Shown: one piece after another, positions 24,716-33,525 of the stretch
Layout of the letters: every line of letters starts with the position of its first letter
Position numbering within the stretch: position 1 is the first letter of the stretch
NCBI RefSeq assembly: GCF_036387535.1
Contig: NZ_DASVTO010000004.1
Location: 23,645 to 87,644 of the forward strand
Direction of reading: 5' to 3'
DNA length: 64,000 nt
Source of the DNA: Sphingomonas_R sp036387535
Lineage (GTDB): Bacteria > Pseudomonadota > Alphaproteobacteria > Sphingomonadales > Sphingomonadaceae
The notes under the pieces: generated by a model
Database searches by the model: none
What the model saw: the letters and a program-made list of their open reading frames with translations, nothing else
Told to the model about the DNA's origin: nothing
Made by a program: the position numbers and the translations under genes

Positions 24716-25693
24716 CTAGCCGCGGAGGGCCGCGGGCTCGGGCCAGCCGGGCGCGGTGAGGGCCAGGACCTTGAACAGACGCCCCATATCTTCGGCCGCG
24801 GTCAGGCGGCGATAGGCGGCGACAATCGCATCCGCCTGATCGGGGGCGGCGCGGGCGAGGGCCGCCGCCCGGGTAGCGATCCCCAGGCGAAGCAGCCATT
24901 CGCCCTGATCGACCGGGCCGGACGCGACCAGTGGCACCGCAGCGGCGGCCAGCGCCGTGAAATCGACATGGGCGGTGATATCCGCCTCGCCCGGATCCTG
25001 GAACGGATCGACGAAGCCATGCGCGCGCACGGCCTGAAGCGTGTCGCCCGATGCGGGACCGGGATAGCCATAGTCGATCACGAGCAAGGTGCCGCCCTGC
25101 GCCGCGATCCGTGGCGCGAGTTCGGACAGGAGCGTATCGGCGGCGGGGCGGCGTTCGGCGATCGTGCCTGGCGGCGCGTCCGGGATGGGGGCGTCGGTAT
25201 CGACGCGCGGCCCCGGAACCGGCAGGAAGCGGCCCGACTGATGATCGACATGGCGTTCGCGCCAGCCGTCGTCCGTGCGCAGCCATTGCCGGATCGGCAG
25301 CGCGTCGAAGAACTCGTTCGCCACGATCAGCAGTGCGCGATCGGTGGGGAGCGAGGCGACATCGTCATGCCAGACCGCGTCGGGCAGGCGAAGCGCCTGT
25401 GCGTGGCGCAGGACCGGGCTGGTTTCGACGAAGTGGATTTCCGGGGCGAGCCCGGCGCTGCGCATCGCCCGCCGCGCGTCATGCGCCAGCGTACCGCGGC
25501 CGGGACCGAGTTCGACATAGGCGGCGGGCGGGCGACCGGCCCGGTCCCAGATGTCCGCCAGCCACAGACCGGCCAGTTCGCCGAACATCTGGCTGATTTC
25601 CGGAGCGGTGGTGAAATCCCCCCCGGCACCCAGCGGATCGCGCGTGGCGTAATATCGCGCGATCGCCGCCATCATCCAGGCGTCGAGCGGCAT
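24716..25693 (-). CDS. SAM-dependent methyltransferase, MidA/NDUFAF7 family
   Basis: This protein of at least 325 residues has ARYYATRDPLGAGGDFTTAP, EISQMFGELAGLWL and the SAM-binding YVELGPGRGTLAHD, typical of the MidA/NDUFAF7 family. Mitochondrial NDUFAF7 methylates an arginine of a Complex I subunit, and bacterial members are often Complex I-linked. The start is uncertain: the frame continues upstream of ATG 25693 with family-like residues (DSLADRLAAQIAAAG) into the lgt 3' end, but no ATG, GTG or TTG is seen there, so a rare start codon is possible. It lies 46 bases after lgt, probably in the same operon. Confidence 0.85.
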   Translation of the reverse strand: MPLDAWMMAAIARYYATRDPLGAGGDFTTAPEISQMFGELAGLWLADIWDRAGRPPAAYVELGPGRGTLAHDARRAMRSAGLAPEIHFVETSPVLRHAQALRLPDAVWHDDVASLPTDRALLIVANEFFDALPIRQWLRTDDGWRERHVDHQSGRFLPVPGPRVDTDAPIPDAPPGTIAERRPAADTLLSELAPRIAAQGGTLLVIDYGYPGPASGDTLQAVRAHGFVDPFQDPGEADITAHVDFTALAAAAVPLVASGPVDQGEWLLRLGIATRAAALARAAPDQADAIVAAYRRLTAAEDMGRLFKVLALTAPGWPEPAALRG

Positions 25694-25739
25694 CGGGCCG
25701 GCAGCCGCAATCTGCGCCGCCAGCCGATCGGCAAGGCTA

Positions 25740-26630
25740 TCAGGCGACGCTTTGCCCCCCGGCGACCGGTTCGACGCGGACGCGCCGGCCGTTGGCAGTC
25801 GCGATCAGATAGAGCCCCGCCGCCAGCATCGGCACACTGAGCGTCTGGCCCATGGTGAGGCCCCAGCTGAGATGTTCGAGCCCGGCATCCGGCTGGCGCA
25901 CATATTCGAGCAGGAAGCGGATGATACCATAGCCGAGCAGCCCGCTGCCGACGAGGAGACCGGGCTTGTAGCGCGCATCGGTGCGCCAGAACAGGATGTT
26001 GAGGATGATGAACAGCAGAATGCCCTCCAGCGCCGCTTCATAGAGTTGCGACGGATGGCGGGGAATACCGTCTTCCGTGCGCGGGAAGATGATGCCCCAT
26101 GGCAGGGTGGTCGGCCGGCCCCAGAGTTCGCCGTTCACGAAATTGGCGATGCGCACCAGGAACAGCGCCGGCGGCGTGCAGACCGCGACATAATCGCAGA
26201 CGCGAAGTGCGTTCAAGCCGTTCTTCCGGGCCAGCAAAAGGATCGCGATGATCGTGCCGAGCAACCCGCCGTGCAGCGACATGCCCCCCTGCCAGAGATA
26301 CAGGATCTCGATCGGGTTGCGCAGGATTTCGGGTTTGTAGAACAGCACATAGCCAAGCCGTCCGCCCGCGAGGATGCCGATGGTGGCGTAGAATACCAGA
26401 TCCTCCGCATGGCGTTTCGCCATCGGGGCGCCCGGTCGGGCCAGCAGCTTCGTCAGGTACCAGTATCCGAACAGGATGCCGACGATATAGCCGAGCGAAT
26501 ACCAGTGCACCTGCGGGTGCAGAGTCGTGCCGCCGATCCGCCACGTCCCAAGATCCAGCGCGATCGGGGAAAGCCCGAGCGTGGAGAAATCCAAGGCTGC
26601 CGTAGCGTCGGCGAGGAGGTTCAGGATCAA
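25740..26630 (-). CDS. lgt: Prolipoprotein diacylglyceryl transferase
   Basis: This 296-residue polytopic membrane enzyme transfers diacylglycerol from phosphatidylglycerol to the lipobox Cys of prolipoproteins. The Lgt signature RIANFVNGELWGRPT is present, with HGGLLGTIIAILLLARK and HPSQLYEAALEGI. Length and helix pattern fit the family. The start is TTG 26630 (ILNLLADATAALD follows); longer in-frame extensions are not family-like. It is divergent from the acyl-CoA ligase gene, with 70 bases between starts, and is followed by the MidA-type gene. Confidence 0.95.
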   Translation of the reverse strand: MILNLLADATAALDFSTLGLSPIALDLGTWRIGGTTLHPQVHWYSLGYIVGILFGYWYLTKLLARPGAPMAKRHAEDLVFYATIGILAGGRLGYVLFYKPEILRNPIEILYLWQGGMSLHGGLLGTIIAILLLARKNGLNALRVCDYVAVCTPPALFLVRIANFVNGELWGRPTTLPWGIIFPRTEDGIPRHPSQLYEAALEGILLFIILNILFWRTDARYKPGLLVGSGLLGYGIIRFLLEYVRQPDAGLEHLSWGLTMGQTLSVPMLAAGLYLIATANGRRVRVEPVAGGQSVA

Positions 26631-26700
26631 GGCTTTTCCCCGGCGATTTCGGCCTCCATAAAGGGCGCAACGACAAACGAAAAGATAGCGAGAGAATGTT

Positions 26701-28398
26701 ATGGCCAGCGAGCTCGACCTGCGCATGGAAGCCGCCATCGGCGGCGTCACGGGTGCCCAAGGACCGCTGATCGCCGGATCTGCCGATGGCGGCGATGTCA
26801 TCGTGCCCGGTCGCGCGATCGTACCGGGGGCACCGGGGACATTGGCCGCCTTCTTCGATTATTTCTGCGCGGCGCACGGGGACAAGCCGGCGGTCGTGGC
26901 CGGTGCGGAGCGGTTGAGCTTCGCTGAACTGGCGCAATGGTCCGACCGGCTGGCGCGTGCCTTTGTCGGCGGGTGGGGTGTCGCCAAGGGCGACCGGATC
27001 GTGATCGCGATGCGCAACTGCCCATCCTGGATCCTGGTCTATATGGCGGTGGTGAAGGCCGGTGCGGTCGCGACGCTGGTCAATGGCTGGTGGCAGCCGG
27101 ACGAGCTGGCGAGCGGGATCGGATTGGTGACCCCCACGCTGATCGTGGCCGACGCCGAGCGTGGGCGGCGCGTGGCCGCGGCGGGAATCGAAACCGCGAT
27201 GGTGATCCTGCCGATCGAGGCCGACCTGGCCGAAGCGTTGCAGCCGTTGCTCGACGGGATCGCAGAGGGGGTGCGCCCCGTCGTCGCGCCGGAGGATGAT
27301 GCGACCATCCTCTACACGTCGGGATCGACCGGCCTGTCGAAGGGCGCGGTATCGGATCACCGGGCGGTGGTGACCGCGACCTATTCCTTTCTCGCCTATA
27401 CGGCTTCGTTGCTGAAGCTGATGATCGATGACGGCCAGCCGCCGGCGGACCCGCCGGCCACGCTGGTGGCGGTGCCGCTGTTCCATGTCACCGGCGCAGT
27501 CCCCGTGATGCTGAACAGCTTCGCGATCGGGCGCAAGATGGTGCTGATGCGCAAATGGGATGCGGGCGAGGCGCTGCGCCTGATCGAAGCGGAGAAGATA
27601 ACCTATTTCGTCGGGGTTCCGACGATGAGCCTGGAACTGATGCAGCATCCGGATCATGGCCGCTATGATACGTCCTCCTTGCTGGATATCGCCGCGGGCG
27701 GTGCCGCGCGGCCGGTGGCGCACGTCGCGCGGCTGATCGCGCAGTTTCCGAAGGGCTCCCCCATGCTGGGCTATGGCCTGACGGAAACCAATGCTGTCGG
27801 CTGCACCAATTTCCGCGCCAATTACGTCGCGAAACCGGCATCGACCGGCAAGGCGCAGCAGCCGTTCGTGGATGTCGCGATTTTCGGGGAGGATGGCACG
27901 ATGCTGCCACCCGGCGAACGCGGGGAGATCGGAATCCGCAGTCGCGCCAATTTCCGGGGTTATTGGAACAACCCCGCGGCGACGCAGGCGGCGTTCCGCG
28001 GCGACCATTTCCTGACCGGCGATATCGGCTATCTGGACGCCGACGGCTATCTGTTCATCGTCGACCGGGCCAAGGACATCATCATCCGCGGCGGGGAAAA
28101 TATCAGCTGCCAGGAGGTGGAAGCCGCGATCTATGCCCATCCGGCGGTGGCGGAAGCGTCGGTATTCGGGCTGTCCGACGACCGCCTGGGGGAAGTACCG
28201 GGCGCGGTCGTCCATCTCGTCGAGGACGGGGTTCTGTCCGACGACGTGCTGGCCGCGTTCCTGACCGAGCGGCTGGCGCGGTTCAAGCTGCCGGTTCGGA
28301 CATGGTTTTCGGCGGATCCGCTGCCGAAGCTGGGAACCGGCAAGATCGACAAGAAGCTGCTGCGCGAAATCTATCGATCCGTCCCGGCCGAGGCGTGA
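26701..28398 (+). CDS. AMP-dependent synthetase/ligase (acyl-CoA ligase type)
   Basis: This 565-residue adenylate-forming enzyme activates a carboxylic acid with ATP and usually loads it on CoA. Motifs include the P-loop YTSGSTGLSKG (about residues 201-211), YGLTETNA, TGDIGYLDADGYLFIVDR and the C-terminal catalytic Lys in LPKLGTGKIDKK. Residues 1-45 precede the first recognisable adenylation segment. The substrate is unknown; the family covers fatty, aromatic and other acids. The upstream GAGAGAATGTT fits a ribosome site at ATG 26701. The molybdopterin oxidoreductase gene follows after 39 bases and may be cotranscribed. Confidence 0.92.
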   Translation: MASELDLRMEAAIGGVTGAQGPLIAGSADGGDVIVPGRAIVPGAPGTLAAFFDYFCAAHGDKPAVVAGAERLSFAELAQWSDRLARAFVGGWGVAKGDRIVIAMRNCPSWILVYMAVVKAGAVATLVNGWWQPDELASGIGLVTPTLIVADAERGRRVAAAGIETAMVILPIEADLAEALQPLLDGIAEGVRPVVAPEDDATILYTSGSTGLSKGAVSDHRAVVTATYSFLAYTASLLKLMIDDGQPPADPPATLVAVPLFHVTGAVPVMLNSFAIGRKMVLMRKWDAGEALRLIEAEKITYFVGVPTMSLELMQHPDHGRYDTSSLLDIAAGGAARPVAHVARLIAQFPKGSPMLGYGLTETNAVGCTNFRANYVAKPASTGKAQQPFVDVAIFGEDGTMLPPGERGEIGIRSRANFRGYWNNPAATQAAFRGDHFLTGDIGYLDADGYLFIVDRAKDIIIRGGENISCQEVEAAIYAHPAVAEASVFGLSDDRLGEVPGAVVHLVEDGVLSDDVLAAFLTERLARFKLPVRTWFSADPLPKLGTGKIDKKLLREIYRSVPAEA

Positions 28399-28437
28399 CG
28401 GCTTCCTTGCCGATCAAGCGGGCGCTATCGCCGCGCC

Positions 28438-30648
28438 ATGGATGAGGGGATCAGCCGGCGGAAGATGTTGGTGGCCGGCGGCATCGGAGCCGGGTTGCTG
28501 GTGGGTTGGGGCGTTTGGCCCCGCAGCTACGCCAACAACCTGGTCGCCGCGCCCGGGGAGACGATCTTCGACGGGTTCGTGAAGATCGGCGAGGACGGTC
28601 ACATCGCCGTCGTCGTACCGCAGGCGGAAATGGGGCAAGGTGTGTGGACGGCGCTGCCGCAGATGCTGGCGGACGAGCTGGGTGCGGATTGGCGTACCGT
28701 GTCGGTCGAGCCGGCGCCGATCAACCCCCTTTATGCCAATGATTTCCTGTTGCGCGAGGGCGCGGCGGAAGCGGTGCCGCATGCGCTGGCGGGCGTGGCC
28801 GGGCGGGTGGCGACCGAAGTAGCGGCGCGGACCACTTTTCTGCTGACCGGTGGATCCAGTTCGGTGCGCGGATTCGAAGCGCGGTACCGGGCCGCAGGGG
28901 CGGGTGCGCGGGTGCTGTTGTGCATGGCGGCGGCGCGGCGGTGGAAGATCGACTGGCAGGCATGCGACACGCGCGACGGCTTCGTCATGCGCGGCGACGA
29001 TCGGCTGCGGTTCGGGGAACTCGCGGCGGAAGCGGCGGCGCTCGATCTGCCCGCCGGCGTGGCGTTACGGACGCCGGGCGCGGGCGGCATTTCTGGGCGA
29101 AGCGTCCCGCGCATCGACCTGCCGAGCAAGGTGGATGGATCGATGCGCTTTGCCGGGGACGTGCGGTTGCCGGACATGGTCTACGCCGCCGTCCGCGGGG
29201 CGCCCGCGGGTGGCGCACGGCTGACGGGCGTGACGCTGGCGGCGGGCGACGGCGTACCCGGCGTGATCGCGGTCGTGCAGAACCCGGCTTGGGTTGCTGT
29301 CGTGGCCCGCAACTGGTGGGCGGCCAACCGGGGTCTGGACGCGATCGACCCGGCGTTCCGATCCGGTGGCGCGGCACCGGACGCGGCATCGATCGACGCG
29401 GCGTTGACCGCCGCCCTGAACGGCACGGGGGGCAAGCGCTTTGCCGAGACGGGCGATGTAGCGGCGGTGCTGGGCGCCGCCGCGCCGATCACCGCGGAGT
29501 TCGCCGTGCCGTTCGCCGCCCATGCGCCGATGGAGACGCTGACCGCGACGGCGCGGGTCAGTGGCGATCGGCTGGAAATCTGGATGCCGACGCAGGCGCT
29601 GGTCGCGTCGCGGGACGCGGTGGCCCGAGCGACGGGGTTCAAGCCGGCGCAGGTGATCGTCTATCCGATGCCGATCGGCGGCGGGTTCGGGCGCAAGGTG
29701 GATCATGACGCGGCGGTGCAGGCGGCACTGATCGCGATCCAGGTGAAGCGCCCGGTGCAACTGGTCTGGTCGCGGGAGGAGGAGACGATGCGCAGCCGCA
29801 ATCGCCCGCCCGCGCGCGCACGGATGTCGGCCCGGCTGGGTGCGGGCGGCGCGATCCTGGACTGGCAGGCGCGGATCGCGACTCCGTCATCGGCGGGCGA
29901 AATGACCGCGCGGCTGCTTCCGCGGTTCGCGGGCGACCCCGGCCATGCGGAACGCGCGGCCGTCGAGGGGGCCGTGCCGCCCTATGCGATCCCGGCGGTC
30001 GCGGTCGACCATCTGCCGGTTGAGGTCGGGGTGGAAACCGGGATCTGGCGCAGCGTGGCGCATAGCTACACCGCCTTCTTCACCGAATGCTTCGTCGACA
30101 TGCTGGCGGCGCAGGCCGGTATCGATCCGTTCTCCCATCGCATCCGTATGCTGGGCGGGCAGGCACGGCTGGCAAAGTGCCTGTCGCTGGTGACCGCACG
30201 CGGGGAATGGGAGGGCGGCGGCGCGGGATCGGGACAGGGGATCGCGATTCATTCCAGCTTCGGATCGCACGTCGCGATGCTGGCGGACGTCCGGGTCGAT
30301 GCCGGCCGGATCCGGGTGGTGAAGATCACCGCGGCGGTCGACGCCGGACGGTTGATCCATCCCGATCTGGTCCGCGCGCAGATCGAGGGTGGCATCCTGT
30401 GGGGGATGGCGGCGACGCTGGGTGGTGCGGTCAGCTATGTCGCCGGCGTGCCCGAACAACGCAATTTCGACGCGCTGGGCCTGCCAATGCTGGCCGATAC
30501 GCCGGAGATCGCGATCGAGCTGATCCGCAGCGATGCGGCACCGGGTGGCGTGGGGGAGATTGCGGTTCCGCCTGTGGCGCCGGCGATCGCCAATGCGGTC
30601 GCCACCCTGATCGGCCGGCGGCTACGGACCTTGCCGTTGAAGCTGTGA
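28438..30648 (+). CDS. Molybdopterin-dependent hydroxylase large subunit (IorB-like), Tat-exported
   Basis: This 736-residue protein is of the xanthine dehydrogenase/isoquinoline 1-oxidoreductase beta-subunit type. It begins with a twin-Arg signal (SRRKMLVAGGIGAG) and so should work in the periplasm. Cofactor-region motifs are EMGQGVWTALPQMLADELGA, GGGFGRKVDHDAAVQ, and GGVGEIAVPPVAPAIANA near the C-terminus, which carries the catalytic-Glu GxGE motif. These enzymes need a small [2Fe-2S] subunit, but none is encoded beside it. The substrate is unknown. It follows the acyl ligase gene, and a ferrochelatase gene follows 73 bases later. Confidence 0.88.
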   Translation: MDEGISRRKMLVAGGIGAGLLVGWGVWPRSYANNLVAAPGETIFDGFVKIGEDGHIAVVVPQAEMGQGVWTALPQMLADELGADWRTVSVEPAPINPLYANDFLLREGAAEAVPHALAGVAGRVATEVAARTTFLLTGGSSSVRGFEARYRAAGAGARVLLCMAAARRWKIDWQACDTRDGFVMRGDDRLRFGELAAEAAALDLPAGVALRTPGAGGISGRSVPRIDLPSKVDGSMRFAGDVRLPDMVYAAVRGAPAGGARLTGVTLAAGDGVPGVIAVVQNPAWVAVVARNWWAANRGLDAIDPAFRSGGAAPDAASIDAALTAALNGTGGKRFAETGDVAAVLGAAAPITAEFAVPFAAHAPMETLTATARVSGDRLEIWMPTQALVASRDAVARATGFKPAQVIVYPMPIGGGFGRKVDHDAAVQAALIAIQVKRPVQLVWSREEETMRSRNRPPARARMSARLGAGGAILDWQARIATPSSAGEMTARLLPRFAGDPGHAERAAVEGAVPPYAIPAVAVDHLPVEVGVETGIWRSVAHSYTAFFTECFVDMLAAQAGIDPFSHRIRMLGGQARLAKCLSLVTARGEWEGGGAGSGQGIAIHSSFGSHVAMLADVRVDAGRIRVVKITAAVDAGRLIHPDLVRAQIEGGILWGMAATLGGAVSYVAGVPEQRNFDALGLPMLADTPEIAIELIRSDAAPGGVGEIAVPPVAPAIANAVATLIGRRLRTLPLKL

Positions 30649-30721
30649 CCGCACGACGGGGTCGCTCACTCTGATCGGCTATTCGTGCTTCCTTCCTGAT
30701 ACAGAGCGGCTAGGACGGCGC

Positions 30722-31732
30722 ATGGCTACGCTCCCCCCCGACCATCCCGTCATCGTCAAGCCGCGGATCGGCGTGCTGCTGATGAACCTTGGCACGCCCG
30801 ATGCGCCGGATGCGAAGGCAGTGAAACGCTATCTTCGGCAATTCCTGTCCGATCGCCGCGTGGTCGAGATCCCGGCTCTGCTGTGGCAGCCGGTGCTGCG
30901 CGGCATCATCCTGAACGTGCGGCCGAAGAAATCCGCCCACGCCTATGCGCAGGTGTGGCGTGACGACGGATCGCCGTTGCAGGCGATCACGACCGCCCAG
31001 GCGAATGCGTTGAAGGGGCGGTTCGGACCGGACGTGCTGGTCGATCACGCCATGCGCTATGGCAATCCGTCGATCCCCGACCGGCTGGCGGCGATGAAGG
31101 CGGCCGGATGCGAACGCATCCTGCTGGCGCCGCTCTACCCGCAATATTGCGCGGCGACGACCGCCACCGCGAACGACCAGGCGTTCGCCGAACTGGCGAA
31201 GATGCGGTGGCAGCCGGCGCTGAGGACGATGCCGCCCTATCATGACGATCCGGACTATATCGGGGCGCTGAAGACGGCGATCGAACAGGGGCTGTCGGAT
31301 CTGGATTTCGTGCCAGACCGGATCATCGCCAGCTTTCATGGCATGCCGAAACGGACGCTCGCACTGGGCGATCCCTATCATTGCCATTGCCAGAAAACGG
31401 CGCGGCTGTTGTCGGAAGCCATGGGGCGGCCGATCGCGATCGCGTTCCAGTCGCGGTTCGGACCGGCCAAGTGGCTGGAGCCGGCGACCGACCTGATGCT
31501 GGCCGGATTGCCGGAACAGGGCGTGAAATCCGTCGCCGTGGTCGCGCCCGGCTTTTCCGCCGATTGTCTGGAGACGCTGGAGGAAATGGCGATCCGCGGG
31601 CGCGAAACGTTCGAGGCGGCGGGGGGCGAGCGTTTCGCCTATCTGCCGTGCCTGAACGACAGCCCTATCGGAATCGCCCTCCTTGAAAAACTTGTCGCGC
31701 GCGAACTTGAAGGGTGGATGCGAGCCGCTTAA
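30722..31732 (+). CDS. hemH: Ferrochelatase
   Basis: This 336-residue enzyme inserts Fe2+ into protoporphyrin IX, the last step of protohaem synthesis. Diagnostic segments are VLLMNLGTPDAPDAKAVKRY, QPVLRGIILNVRPKKSAHAY, LAPLYPQYCAATTA and SFHGMPKRTLALGDPYHCH, whose His is the metal-binding catalytic residue. FQSRFGPAKWLEPATD and APGFSADCLETLEEM hold the second active-site part (conserved Glu). Cys residues in YHCHCQKT may ligate the [2Fe-2S] cluster found in some alphaproteobacterial ferrochelatases; that is inference. ATG 30722 follows a 73-base gap. PhaB-type gene follows. Confidence 0.95.
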   Translation: MATLPPDHPVIVKPRIGVLLMNLGTPDAPDAKAVKRYLRQFLSDRRVVEIPALLWQPVLRGIILNVRPKKSAHAYAQVWRDDGSPLQAITTAQANALKGRFGPDVLVDHAMRYGNPSIPDRLAAMKAAGCERILLAPLYPQYCAATTATANDQAFAELAKMRWQPALRTMPPYHDDPDYIGALKTAIEQGLSDLDFVPDRIIASFHGMPKRTLALGDPYHCHCQKTARLLSEAMGRPIAIAFQSRFGPAKWLEPATDLMLAGLPEQGVKSVAVVAPGFSADCLETLEEMAIRGRETFEAAGGERFAYLPCLNDSPIGIALLEKLVARELEGWMRAA

Positions 31733-31764
31733 CGTAGCGGCAACGAAAATCGGAGAGTGAGCTT

Positions 31765-32487
31765 ATGGCACGCGTGGCAATCGTTACCGGAGGAACACGC
31801 GGCATCGGCGAGGCGATCAGCCTGGCATTGAAGGACGCCGGAATGACCGTCGCCGCCAATTACGCCGGCAATGCGGAACGGGCGCGGGCCTTTACCGAGC
31901 GAACCGGCATCCAGACGTTCCAGTGGGATGTGTCGGATCATCAGGCCTGCATCGACGGCGTGGCGGCGGTGACCGAGGCGCTTGGACCAGTCGACGTGGT
32001 CGTCAACAATGCCGGCATCACGCGCGACGGCACGCTGATGAAAATGAGCTATCAGGCGTGGAAGGAAGTGATCGATACCAATCTGGGTGGCTGCTTCAAC
32101 ATGGCGAAGGCGACCTTTTCCGGCATGAAGGACCGGGGCTGGGGCCGGATCGTCAATATCGGATCGATCAACGGGCAGGCCGGGCAATATGGCCAGGTAA
32201 ACTATGCCGCCGCCAAATCGGGCATCCATGGTTTCACCAAGGCGCTGGCACAGGAAGGCGCGCGGTTCGGGATCACGGTCAACGCGATCGCGCCGGGATA
32301 TATCGACACGGACATGGTGGCTGCGGTACCGGCGGACGTATTGGCCAAGATCGTCGCGAAGGTGCCGGTCGGCCGTCTGGGCCAGGCGAGCGAAATCGCA
32401 CGGGGCGTCGCCTTCCTGTGCGGCGAGGATGCGGGCTTCGTCACCGGATCGACGCTGTCGATCAACGGCGGCCAGCATATGTATTGA
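31765..32487 (+). CDS. phaB: Acetoacetyl-CoA reductase (SDR family)
   Basis: This 240-residue SDR reduces acetoacetyl-CoA to (R)-3-hydroxybutyryl-CoA with NADPH, supplying monomer for polyhydroxybutyrate. It shows TGGTRGIG (8-15), NNAG (81-84), Ser134 and the Tyr147-x3-Lys151 pair (YAAAK). The segment SYQAWKEVIDTNLGGCFNM and the GQAGQYGQVNY active-site stretch are typical of PhaB rather than FabG. No thiolase or synthase lies beside it. GGAGAGTGAGC precedes ATG 31765. The ribbon-helix-helix gene begins 22 bases after its stop. Confidence 0.9.
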   Translation: MARVAIVTGGTRGIGEAISLALKDAGMTVAANYAGNAERARAFTERTGIQTFQWDVSDHQACIDGVAAVTEALGPVDVVVNNAGITRDGTLMKMSYQAWKEVIDTNLGGCFNMAKATFSGMKDRGWGRIVNIGSINGQAGQYGQVNYAAAKSGIHGFTKALAQEGARFGITVNAIAPGYIDTDMVAAVPADVLAKIVAKVPVGRLGQASEIARGVAFLCGEDAGFVTGSTLSINGGQHMY

Positions 32488-32509
32488 TGGCAGCCGGCCG
32501 GAGCGGTCG

Positions 32510-32770
32510 ATGACGGGGCCGGTGAAGCGATCGGTGACGATCGCAGGTCATGCGACGTCGATTTCGCTGGAGCCGGTGTTCTGGGCGGCGCTGGACCGCG
32601 CCGCCCGCGATGACGGGCTGCCGGTCAACGCACTGGTGGCGCGGATCGATGCGATCCGGATCGGCGCGAACGATCCGCCCAATCTGGCGAGTGCGGTGCG
32701 CGTCTGGCTGTTCGAACGCGCGGTCCACGCGGACGGGGAAACGGTCAGCGCGGAGCGGCCGCCGTCCTGA
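32510..32770 (+). CDS. Ribbon-helix-helix domain protein
   Basis: This 86-residue protein has a predicted beta-strand then two helices (KRSVTIAGHATSISLEPVFW; LDRAARDDGLPVNALVARID) as in RHH-type domains (RHH_4), whose dimers bind DNA through the strand. A C-terminal ASAVRVWLFERAVH helix may aid dimerisation. It probably acts as a small transcription regulator, though some RHH_4 proteins are of unknown role. ATG 32510 is preferred; an ATG at 32487 is out of frame. The last 26 bases overlap the 3' end of the convergent membrane-protein gene. Confidence 0.75.
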   Translation: MTGPVKRSVTIAGHATSISLEPVFWAALDRAARDDGLPVNALVARIDAIRIGANDPPNLASAVRVWLFERAVHADGETVSAERPPS

Positions 32771-33290
32771 ACAACGCCGCGGACGCGACCCACAGCGCGG
32801 TGAACGCGATCGTGACCGCGACCACGACCACATACTGCGGTTGAGGTGCGTCGGCGAGCGCGATCCCGCCGCACAGCAGTTGCGCCGCCGCGACCGCGAG
32901 CAGCGTTGCGGCCATGCCGGGGGCACGAAAACGCGCCACGAGCGCGCCGATGATCCCGATGACGGGCGGCGCATAGAACAGCCGGTTCGCAGGATCATTG
33001 TCCGATCCCACGATCCCCACCGCCAGATTGGCCCAGATGAGCAGGAAAGCGGCGACGATCGCGATCCCCGCAGCGGCGCGGTAGGCGATATTCTCCACCC
33101 GGGCCGATAGACACTCATAGGCTCCGGCGGCCGCGGCAAGCATGGCCGCGAACAGCGCGAAGTCGGCTCCGTCCCAACGCACTTCGGTGGTGAACTGCAT
33201 CGCGATCAGCGGTAGCAGCAGGAGTATAGCGGCCCCACCGCGCACCGTGTGCCTGACCTTCAGCGATCCTGGTTGCACGGCCTGCATCAT
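32745..33290 (-). CDS. Hypothetical polytopic membrane protein
   Basis: This 181-residue protein from ATG 33290 has about five hydrophobic segments (GAAILLLLPLIAMQF; FALFAAMLAAAAGAY; GIAIVAAFLLIWANLAVGI; PPVIGIIGALVARF; VVVAVTIAFTALWVASAALF). The start is chosen for CGGAGGACAG directly upstream; longer in-frame starts lack hydrophobic or family-like sequence. I do not recognise a family; a small integral protein of unknown role is the safest call. It stands alone, with a divergent SDR gene, and overlaps the RHH gene tail-to-tail. Confidence 0.75.
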   Translation of the reverse strand: MMQAVQPGSLKVRHTVRGGAAILLLLPLIAMQFTTEVRWDGADFALFAAMLAAAAGAYECLSARVENIAYRAAAGIAIVAAFLLIWANLAVGIVGSDNDPANRLFYAPPVIGIIGALVARFRAPGMAATLLAVAAAQLLCGGIALADAPQPQYVVVVAVTIAFTALWVASAALFRTAAAPR

Positions 33291-33450
33291 CTGTCCTCCG
33301 CTCTCCCCGTGACTGTATCGCATGGGATGCGGCGCGAAAAGGCGTCTGAAGCACGCCGGGCTGCACGCGACAGGACAACGACTTCGCACCGGACCCGGTG
33401 GTTAGGCGTGGAAGTGCAATGACTTGGTCGGCGGATCATTTCGGCGGGAA

Positions 33451-33475
33451 TGAACCGCGCCGGTGTTCGTCCGTT
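33451..33475 (+). promoter_or_regulatory. EcfG-like (general stress) promoter candidate
   Basis: TGAAC (33451-33455), a 16-base spacer and CGTT (33472-33475) match the alphaproteobacterial EcfG consensus GGAAC-N16/17-CGTT with one mismatch. The site is 51 bases before the Tat-signal SDR gene. A one-mismatch match can arise by chance, so this is tentative. Confidence 0.35.
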
Positions 33476-33525
33476 CAAGAGCGACACGCCCATTGCCGAC
33501 GACTTTGGATCAAGGAAGCCTTTTC

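Noticed and set aside
26038..28215. 725-codon open frame antisense to the acyl-CoA ligase and lgt region
   Set aside because: Both strands already carry recognised genes (lgt and the acyl ligase); this frame is Arg/Asp/His-rich with no family likeness.
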